Shown one piece after another: positions 56,313-64,000 of a stretch of 64,000 nucleotides of DNA; positions within the stretch are counted from its first letter, which is position 1, and each line of letters begins with the position of its first letter. The notes beneath the pieces are model-generated. The model searched no databases, was not told where the DNA came from, and saw only the letters and a program-made list of their open reading frames with translations. This stretch comes from Xiphydria camelus. Taxonomy: Eukaryota; Arthropoda; Insecta; Hymenoptera; Xiphydriidae. The position numbers and the translations under genes were made by a program. The DNA is taken from positions 13,338,208 through 13,402,207 of the forward strand of contig OY783193.1 of assembly GCA_963678675.1 (NCBI GenBank). Direction: 5' to 3'.

Positions 56313-59300
56313 TTCTGTACCAAACTATAAGCTCTATAAGTTACATAGTTTTCTTACATGATTTTGTAGAAAGTAGTACTTTATAGAGCTCACAGCTTTG
56401 CACAGAATAGCATCATTAGATAGGCATCTGTACACGAAGAATCATGAAAGTGCTAAATACTGTATGTAATACAAAAAAGCATACTTCTACATTTGTAAGT
56501 AGGAATCCAGTAAATAAATTCCCGCGTTAATCGTAAACGAAATGCTGCGAACGGAGAAAACATTTCTCTGAATGTAAATGTAAAAAACGAAAGTGCGCCC
56601 ATACGGAGATACACGACAAGGTGGTGCGAGAAAAAGCATCGAGCCAACCAAACCCAAGTATAATATCCACTTAGAAGCTTCTTTCACGCTCTAACGGAAA
56701 GAGAGGTGGGAATAGCCCGCGAGGGAGGGGGGGGGGTATTCCTGCAACGTTACTTTCGAAACGCCACGTTGTTACTCGCGGGCGAGCGCGCGTCATTCTC
56801 GTAGCGGTGCCTCGTCTGGCGCAACGGCGTTTCACTTTACTCTCGATATCCCGTTTCTTTCGGTGCGGGAGAACGACGACGGCCTTGAGTCGCCGCACGG
56901 GTTTCGCGCTCGCTCGTCCCGCGCACGCTCGGCGCTCTGGCCTGTGCCGCCCCGCGCGCGGCCCCTCGGTCCCGCTTTTCCGGGTTTCCAGGCATCGGCG
57001 TCGTTCGCGTGCTCCCGTCGTCGTCGCGGAACCCGCTTTCGTTTCCCGGCCCGAACCGGCGACGCGCGGCGTGTCGAAGGCGGTTTTTAGTCGTCCGACC
57101 GTCTAATGGATCGGAACGGTCGAATAGAGCGACGAACGGCGGTATTTCTCGAACCGACGGAGTGGCATTAAGTTAATTTATCACGACAAGCTTCGCTTGG
57201 CACGCTACTCGGAGTGAAACGCGGACGGTCACCCGGCGCGCTTATTATTTATTCGCTGATGGTTCCCTCTTTGTCCCTCTTTCGTCGCAGCGTCTTACTC
57301 CCGTTTTACGCCTCGCGTATATAACGCTTTATCAATCTATTCCGCGTTACCCACTTTATCCCCGCTTCGTCACGCTCCGCTTTTCGTTTCTTGTATCTCT
57401 GTTTATTTACGAGTTTATCGTCGTTTTCATCGTCCTTTTTATCGCGACGACAACGCCACGCGTCTTTCGTTCCATATCTCGTTGTGGTTTCGACGTATAG
57501 CGACGGTACTCTTTTCAAATTTATACTTTGTATCGCTGTTCCTCTGTTGATCTATCCACCTCGTTATATATCCTGCTTCGAAGGCCACGCCCACCTCGCC
57601 TTCGTTCTTTTCCCTTTATCGCGCTTCAACCGATCGATTCCATCGGGATTTAATTTGGGGATCGTTCGTCGAACTCCGGAAGACTCTCGCTGGTGGAGAG
57701 CAGTCGTCGCTCGTCGCGCATCGCGCGGCGGTAGTTACATCCCGCGATGGTGCGATACGCGCTCCTCGCCGAGACCTGTCATTACCGCAGCGAGTTTTAC
57801 GTTTCCACGGGAGACTGCAAATTGCCACGTCGAGACCCGCAGCGAGACCGACACCCGTACAGCGACCATTACCGCCGTCATCGCGATGGACGAGAGTAGG
57901 TGTTCTCTCTTCGTTGTTGAACGCGCGCGCCCGAGTCCGGTTAGAAATTAGAAAGGCGCGTGCGCGAGAGTGCACGTACAGGCTCGTCGTGAAGTATTGT
58001 GGAGGGGAGGACTGGTGCACCGTGAGTTGCGCGTTGTGCTCGATGTGCGATTTTCATAATCGGAAAGGGCGAGACGACGCGGTGACTGTTCTTGGTGGTT
58101 GTGGATATTCAAAATCGACGTCGATCCGAGAACGACTGAAACGCAATGGAACTTAAGCTTATTACGCAATGAAAAAAATGGGGAATAAGAAATGAGAGAT
58201 AAGATTTCGACCAACTGTGATTGGTTGAGAAATCCTTATTTCTTATTTCTTATATTGTGTAATGGGCTTTAATGACGATAAGTTTCGGTACATATCGGAA
58301 GTCAGGGTTAATCAGGGAAACGTCGGGAAATGAGGCAGTTGCATAATCAAACAAATTTTTATTATTCTGAACCTGAATCTTATTCCGATACTGGAAGATA
58401 ACTTATAAATAATTTGGTTTGCCGCGTTTCGGCTTAAGAAATTAAAGATAATTGAGATTCTAGATACGTGTCTGTGACCGTCAGTAACGTCACGGGGTCT
58501 CAGCCAATCAGCGGACAGCCCAAGTATTTCTCATTCCGTGGCACCGTGAAATTTAAAGAGCCGGAAAGAGTGTTTCTCATTTCGGCACTTCAGTAACTTG
58601 TTATACGTATTATAATCAACACACTCTGAAATGAAGCGGCCATGACACATACGTCATTGAGTTTCCACGAATCATGTGCCCGGCGGACCGTTTTTGCGCG
58701 GAGCCGAAAAATTTGAACTTTAACATTAAAAATGATGTAGTTAAAAACATTTATAATGAATTTCCTTGAGTAGAAATATTATATGTAGAATTACGAACAA
58801 CAACATTACAGGGTTGAAAGAACTATTCTCATTTCATGCAACTGCTCTATTAAATACACCTACCTATATCAAGGAAAATTGGTTAATTGAAATCTTGAAA
58901 ATCGATTAACATTATTTCATGCTTTTAATCAAGTTTTCGTATTTGCTCATTTCGCTCAAAAAATCTTTCTTTTTCCTAATAATTTTCCTTCGAAGATTTT
59001 GCCAGGGAATTTTGGTCGTCGAGCGAGATTTAATAGTCGCTTCGAGAAGTAGATACTCGAATCGAGCGAGTAACTATTAACAAAATAGGCAACAGCTCCG
59101 GGGATGCAGCGACAGCCGTGGTCCTCTCCGGAATGAAAGGAATGCGAGGAAAGATCTGGTGGCAGGCGCGGAGGGGGGAGGCCGCGGTTTCTGAGGTTGC
59201 GACGAAGCATAACAAGGGTCGCGTAAGTGTGTCAGGCGGTAGCGGGAGCGGTGATACGTGACGGAAGCCTACGCGCGCCTATCTTCGCATCTTCGCCGCC

Positions 59301-59553
59301 TCCGTACGGAGGCATCCGCGCGCGTGCGCGCGTACCTCTCGTTGTCTGCGCTGTACATGTAATATAGAGGGGTGTGCGCGGCGCACGATAGAATTTCCCG
59401 CGATTTATCCTCGCAGGGCGAATTGTGGTATCGACTGTAGAAAACTACTTATGAGGTCGAAGAAATGCGGGGGTTGCATTTGCCAGCAAGGTGATTACAC
59501 CTCGATCGAAGGATACATCGCGATATCGTATTGATGTATCGATAACCGTATCA
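56313..59553. other. Unannotated stretch
   Basis: CpG-rich at 56680-58100 with long chance frames (for example 57391-57951). A short S-like piece (GGTTAATCAGGGAAACGTCG) is near 58310. No gene, RNA or complete repeat seen. Confidence 0.45.
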
Positions 59554-59731
59554 CACTGAGAGAAATAATTGGTAGTGTCGACAAAATATTTCTTGAATCG
59601 AGAGCACAGAACAAGGTCTTAAAAATTTGTAAGAATGCAAATTTTTGGTCGAAGAATGTATATTTTTGATTCAAGAATACCTTCGTTGGGACAAGACTTT
59701 TGTAATTTTAACCAAGTTTGTTTTCTCAGTG
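59554..59731. mobile_element. MITE family M5, shortened copy
   Basis: Left CACTGAGAGAAATAATTGGT, right TTTGTTTTCTCAGTG before TA. The middle shares GTCGAAGAATGTATATTTTT and AAGAATACCTTCGTTGGGAC with 13560-13610. Confidence 0.65.
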
Positions 59732-59772
59732 TAGCAGTTACAATGTAAACCCAGGGACAGAATATCTGCCCA

Positions 59773-60026
59773 ATATGACAAAACGCATCTGGCTAAAGAA
59801 GTTTAGTTATTCTAACCAAAATACCAATAAGAGTTGGATCAAGTATCTAGTTATTCTAACTACACTTTTAGTTATTCTAACTACATTTTTTGTTTTAATT
59901 ACATCTCTAGTTATTCTAACCAGAAAATAGCCAGTACCAAACAGATGGAGGATCCGTATTTCACCAAACGGTTTGGTTATGGTTTCCAGGATTTTTGTTA
60001 AATTGACCATGTTATTTTTCTAAGTG
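59773..60026. mobile_element. MITE family MR, copy 7, left end lost
   Basis: Begins within MR at ATATGACAAAACGCATCTGG and carries several GTTATTCTAAC motifs. Ends GTTATTTTTCTAAGTG before TA. The first ~25 bp of the element are missing. Confidence 0.7.
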
Positions 60027-60028
60027 TA

Positions 60029-61299
60029 TTATGTTAAATAAAAATAAATTCCACATAGCAATATTCGAGATATTCCCTAGCCAATATTACCACTAATATA
60101 TTGCACATAAGTATTGCAATGACTGCATGGGAGGCATATGTTAACGTCGGGCAGATGAATTCTGTCTCTGGGTTTATAACGGTACTCTGTGCTATGTCGC
60201 TCCCGAGGAGAGCCTCCGCTATGTGAGATATCTTTAATTACTCCATTTATTGAGTACTTTATGCGGAATTCTTTTTTCCGTGAATAAAACATTTTATGGC
60301 ACCAGCAATTAGTTATTTCTTTCAGCGATGCGATGGAAAGGAACGAGGAAGACCTAGTAGTTTCACGGATAATCGCAATTATCTTCTAGATTCTGTATTA
60401 GTCTCGCGACTGCGGTCGAGTATTACGCGTAGTACTGCGTGCAAAATCGTAATTGCGTACGCGATCGGAATGCGATACACTCTTACGCGAGGTCGAAGGT
60501 GCAGAGTAAGTGGGGGGATAGCGGAATACCAGACGATCGTTCGATCGTAATACGTAGGTACATCGATCGTATTGTTCGTCTGGAAGTTTATCGAAAAAAC
60601 TGAGAATTTATTTCGTTACGGCGGCTTCATTTCGATCTCCCCCGAAATTTGAACTCTTTTTGCAGTTATATCTCGACAGAGCAAGCGAGATAAAAGAAAA
60701 GTTGAAATACAGAAACTCGTACTATATCTTGCTTTGCTTCCCGGATTGTCCCATCACAGAGTTTAATTCAAGTCTTATCTTCCTACATAAATTGCAAATG
60801 TTATCGAGTTGATGAACATTTTGGAGCAGGACGCTTCGGTTGGGCGGCTTGATTGTGAAAATACTTGGTAATCAATGAGATAGTTGGCTCGTTAAGGGAC
60901 GACCGAATCTCGCAATCGCGGTTAATCTGAAACTGATAAAGTGGGGTTTCCTCGATTTCGCGCCGATCTGACATCTCGATGGAAAAAATATTCTCGCAAT
61001 ACCGGTTTACTTCGGCGTTAAATCAGCAAGCAGGGAAACTCGAGCCGTCCTCGGACTGGAAACTTCGCTTTTCAAAGACACGCCGGTGATTTTTATCGCG
61101 CGAGAAGAGAACCCGAATACGCCGGAGGGCCAAAAACTATCGTACGTTCTGATCTCGCCGCAGTTTACCTCGGTCCGATCGTGCGATAGAAAGTCGTAAC
61201 ATAAATTGAAGTCGAATACTTCGATTATCTTCACTTTCCACCTTTCCACTGACGTGTTAATGGTCTTCCGCGTCGCTGTTTCTAAATCTCCTCGATATA
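60029..61299. other. Unannotated stretch
   Basis: Intron-type sequence with no supported feature. Confidence 0.45.
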
Positions 61300-61703
61300 C
61301 AGGGTGAACTTTCTAAGATCCGGAGCCTCGTTTATTTTCATTTTGCCACTTTACGAAAAAGTCTTTCGAGTAAAAGTTGTTCGATGTCGAGGGTGACATA
61401 TGATACGTGCAAGGGGTTCTTGGTAGCAGATGTTATTTACAGAATATGAAGATGACTCTCATTTTTTTAAATGGAAATCGATTTTCTTACTTCTACAGAA
61501 GTTGTAGAACTCGTCGAGACTGATACAAAAATATAAGGTAAAATGCCCGTCCGTTGAACCGTTTCTGAGATATTTCTGCTTTAAAGTTAAAGAGTAAGTA
61601 AGAGTTGAGAGACGTGCACGTATCATATGTTAACCTCGACAGCTAATAATTTTATTCGAAAGATTTTTTCGCAAAGTGACGAATAACTGAAATAAACGAA
61701 AGC
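61300..61703. repeat. Foldback-type repeat O
   Basis: Left part CACTTTACGAAAAAGTCTTT, CGAGTAAAAGTTGTTCGATG, GGTGACATATGATACGTGCA is mirrored by TGCACGTATCATATGTTAAC, 'tttattcgaaagattttttcg', CAAAGTGACGAATAACTGAA. It starts at an ACAGGGTGAAC motif common in insect repeats. A one-arm relative lies at 63062-63150. Confidence 0.65.
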
Positions 61704-61707
61704 TGGC

Positions 61708-61850
61708 TACAGACCTGTAAAACTCGGAAATGTCAGGGAATTTTGAATTTTTACTGGAAATTATAACTATAGAGTTAATTTCACTGTTCGTACGTTTCAC
61801 AATGGAGTTTACGCTGCTCCTTCAGATATCTCCAGTAGTAGCACACGTGT
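61708..61850. repeat. Family S fragment
   Basis: GGCTACAGACCTGTAAAACT, GTCAGGGAATTTTGAATTTT and CAATGGAGTTTACGCTG are collinear with 4486-4600. Confidence 0.55.
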
Positions 61851-61881
61851 GTCCCATTGATTAAAATTAAGATCGCTACCA

Positions 61882-62074
61882 CACTGAGAAAAAAAAAGAT
61901 TAAAAATTATTCTGTTAGAAGGATAATCTGAGTACGAAAGGTAAAATAGATCAAAAATTAAACGTCCACGGTTTAAAATTTAACCTTCCTTAGGATAATT
62001 TTTGATCTATTTTACCTTTCGTACTCAGATTATCCTTCTAACAGAATAATTTTTAATCTTTTTTTTTCTCAGTG
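61882..62074. mobile_element. 193-bp almost perfect hairpin MITE
   Basis: Arms of about 75 bp, starting CACTGAGAAAAAAAAAGATT and continuing TATTCTGTTAGAAGGATAAT then GAGTACGAAAGGTAAAATAG. They are mirrored without visible mismatch by the right arm ending TTTTTTTTTCTCAGTG. The loop region is about 40 nt. Flanked by CA on both sides. Confidence 0.85.
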
Positions 62075-62111
62075 CATCAACGTTACTTTCTGAGCGTATA
62101 TAAACGTTCTC

Positions 62112-62249
62112 ATTATGTTTAGACTAACTAGACATATAGTTAGAATAACCAAATATTTCATGCAACTTATTAATATTTTGGTTAGAATAACTAAACTCGT
62201 GTTTAACCGGATACGTTTTATTATTTTAACCAAATTATTTTTCTCAATG
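62112..62249. mobile_element. MITE family MR, copy 8, partial
   Basis: ATAGTTAGAATAACCAAATA and TTTTGGTTAGAATAACTAAA lead to the end AATTATTTTTCTCAATG before TA. Only about half of the element remains. Confidence 0.65.
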
Positions 62250-62251
62250 TA

Positions 62252-63061
62252 GTTTTGAAGGAAAAATTGTTCTTCGGTATAAAAGGAACATCTCAAAACC
62301 CTTAAGTGCACCTTTTTTATTATAAACATAATAAAATTTACTATATCAGTCTTTCCATGTTAACGCACGCAGCCATAGATCAATATTAAATTTACATTCT
62401 CGCCGTGCGCATTTTCTCGAAGAAAAAAGTAAAACGTAACGATCGCGTAATTATTGTATAGGTATACCTACCATAGACGCGAGCAAACGTACTATAACAA
62501 AATCAACCCGCCGAGTGCGTCAAACATCCGCACCGCGCTTCGGCCTAATCAGAAAACGCCATCGCTGACGTCCCTTTTTCCACGCGCGACGACGCGCGCG
62601 CGCGGATACCGATCTACGTCTCGCGAGACCAACGCGCGGCTCTAATCGTCCAAGCGAGAAGCGAGAGGCCTCTTTCGCAATCGAGCGACCGCGGCGCGAG
62701 GTGCAGCGTGGCCAATCCGGACGGGCGTCGCGATAACGACGGCTGGTGCAACCCTCGTCGACCGCAATCGGCGTATCGTTGTCGAGAGCACCGCGTGGCG
62801 GTGGCTCGGTCGAGTGGTCATCCGGGTTCCCGGTTATCGCTCGCCACCGGCCGGTCGTTCCGCGCACCTTCGACCTCGTAAAAGGTTCCGATCGTTTTGT
62901 ATATAATTGCGATTTTCTCGCGCCGGGTATTATAACGCCGAGGCGCTGCTTGAGGGGGATTGGAAGAAGGTAATCGGTGCGCGCGTGTTCTCCGGCGAAG
63001 CGTTCTGCTTTTCTCGTCGCCGCACGCCTCGAGAGACGCGGACGCAATTTATTCACGGTGA
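62252..63061. other. Unannotated CpG-rich stretch
   Basis: A 178-codon minus frame at 62520-63056 is Arg-rich and overlaps + strand frames. No domain; not called. Confidence 0.45.
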
Positions 63062-63260
63062 GTTTTTTGAGAACCGAAGCACTGTTTATTTCCGTTATTT
63101 GTCACTTTACGAAAAAGTCCTTCGAATAAAAGTTTTTCGATATCGGGGGTGATTGCGGAAACTTATAGAATTATAGAATTCCCTGACTATTCCCTAATTT
63201 TTCCCTGACTATTTCAAATTAAATTTTATAAGTATCCCCTGATATTTTTGTTATAATAAT
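63062..63260. repeat. Fragments of repeats O and S
   Basis: 63062-63150 matches one arm of O (CACTTTACGAAAAAGTCCTT, CGAATAAAAGTTTTTCGATA). 63165-63260 is S in inverse orientation (TTCCCTGACTATTCCCTAAT, TTTCCCTGACTATTTCAAA). Confidence 0.55.
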
Positions 63261-63740
63261 ATCAGGAGTTTTGTATAATCAAATAAACCAAATTATAAGT
63301 AATGGTAATACAATAACACGAGGTTATGTATAATATATTAATTTATTTATAATATAAAGTTTGATAAAAATGTTTCATTGAAAACAAAATAATAATTATG
63401 TGCACAATGTCCTTGTTAACCGACGAGAAATATTTTTCATCATAACTTTTATGCGAACTGTCGCAGGGTTTTTATATTCCTGCTAATCCTTCCCGAAAAT
63501 TGTGTGGGAGAGAGCGAGCGAGCGAGGAAACGGAAAAATTGACCTCCTTCTCGCTGGAGAGTCGAATTTTCTTCAATTCGCGCTTGAACGCGCTTCCGTT
63601 CGGAGGGATTAACGAGGAGCTTGCCCGATCTCCTTTTCGGGGTTTCACCCTTAATAGGGCACCGTAAAAAGGGCGGAAAATCAAAGACGTTCCGTGGAGG
63701 GAAACAATTAACGCTAATTTCTTCCTCTTTTGTGTTGCAG
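63261..63740. other. Intron end, no recognised repeat
   Basis: About 480 bp without a recognised transposon, ending in a pyrimidine-rich tract and TGTGTTGCAG, a strong 3' splice site. Confidence 0.6.
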
Positions 63741-64000
63741 TTCTCGAAAACGTCGTCCCAGCTCGAGTAATGATTCGGAGCGGTCGTACGGCGGCGGTGG
63801 CGGTGGCGGCGGCGTCAGCGGCGGCGGCGGTGGCGGTGGTGTTGGTGGTGGCGGCGGCGGCGGCGGCGGCGGTTGGGGCGAGAGGGTACCCCACGGTTGC
63901 GGTCGCGAAGGTTGTCGTACCAACGAGCGCGGCGACTGCATGGACGAGTGCACCGCCGCCCTCGTCCTCATGTCGCTCTCTTGCTCGCCTCACAGCCCTC
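63741..64000 (+). CDS. Glut4EF: Next coding exon of Glut4EF, continues past window
   Basis: The first base T completes the Gly codon left by the 24557-24720 exon. The frame is then open for 86 codons to the window edge. It reads SRKRRPSSSNDSERSY, then three glycine runs (8, 7 and 10 Gly separated by VS and V), then WGERVPHGCGREGC and RTNERGDCMDECTAA, then LVLMSLSCSPHSP. MDE..AA.VL.SLSCSP is the signature block of the SLC2A4RG/ZNF395/ZNF704 family. In the human proteins, as I recall them, only about ten residues separate IDVP from MDE. Here about 70 glycine-rich residues intervene. SRKRR may serve as a nuclear localisation signal. The downstream C2H2 zinc finger is expected beyond the window. 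Minus-strand proline/alanine frames are shadows of the GGC repeats. Confidence 0.85.

Larger units (their letters stand above)
24721..63740 (+). other. 39,020-bp intron of Glut4EF
   Basis: Runs from GTAAGT (24721) to a CTTCCTCTTTTGTGTTGCAG acceptor (ends 63740), breaking a Gly codon after its second base. It contains no convincing host exon, but piggyBac-like, mariner and decayed DNA elements, several TTAA elements, foldbacks and many MITEs. Alternative exons used in some transcripts cannot be excluded from sequence alone. Confidence 0.75.

Noticed and set aside
57391..58020. 186-codon + frame and 134-codon minus frame
   Set aside because: Overlapping in opposite directions in CpG-rich DNA; no domain.
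62520..63056. 178-codon minus frame
   Set aside because: Arg-rich, open because of high CpG; no homology recognised.
63472..63993. Minus frames with poly-Ala/Thr and poly-Pro
   Set aside because: Shadows of the (GGC)n glycine-coding exon on the + strand.
1..64000. A new defence or multi-gene system
   Set aside because: The window is an intron-rich animal locus; no linked unfamiliar genes beyond transposon ORF remnants were found.

Overview
This is animal nuclear DNA, most likely an insect and plausibly a hymenopteran such as an ant. That placement is an inference from huge introns, CpG-rich patches among AT-rich repeats, and the transposon types present. There is no bacterial-style gene density, operon, CRISPR array or rRNA. 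Only two segments look like real host coding sequence. One is an internal exon at 24557-24720; the other is the start of the next exon, from 63741 to the window end. Both are on the + strand, with good splice signals and matching phase (2 nt of a Gly codon, then 1 nt). Joined, they give an IDVP motif, a long poly-glycine insertion and MDE..AALVLMSLSCSP. This is the conserved block of the SLC2A4RG/ZNF395/ZNF704 family (insect Glut4EF, a C2H2 zinc-finger transcription factor). The window is therefore mostly one 39,020-bp intron of that gene plus about 24.5 kb of upstream DNA.

Nearly everything else is unannotated intronic sequence or transposon remains. I recognise: (i) an internally deleted piggyBac-type element (8466-9826) with the broken C-terminal half of its transposase; (ii) a 1.2-kb Tc1/mariner element (45972-47192) whose transposase has three in-frame stops and one frameshift; (iii) a PIF/Harbinger-like element (21338-23700); (iv) a tRNA-derived SINE (22175-22385); (v) a decayed DNA transposon with an unusual ORF (50440-51550); (vi) several TTAA-flanked non-autonomous elements; (vii) many MITEs that share CACTGAGAAAAA/CACGGAGAAAAA-type ends and 2-bp target duplications but have unrelated interiors; and (viii) long foldback palindromes. 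Family labels (MR, MA, M1, R3 and so on) are local to this report.

Layout: 1-20800 alternates GC-rich stretches lacking recognisable genes with MITEs, plus the piggyBac composite at 8.4-10.3 kb. 20826-24250 is a five-level transposon nest. 24557-24720 is the first exon. 25-38 kb holds TTAA elements, foldbacks and MITEs. 40-48 kb holds nested MITEs and an almost continuous 2.4-kb run of elements ending in the mariner. 49.9-51.6 kb holds a small MITE and the decayed transposon. 52-63 kb is mostly plain intron with scattered MITEs. The second exon ends the window.

The long open frames in CpG-rich stretches (for example 1057-1725, 36146-36620, 54680-55493, 57391-57951 and 62520-63056) are low-complexity, often open on several frames and both strands, and were not called genes. 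I found no convincing new multi-gene system. The most informative signals are the nested insertions, which act as natural controls for target-site duplications, and the foldbacks whose arms match each other better than they match another copy.
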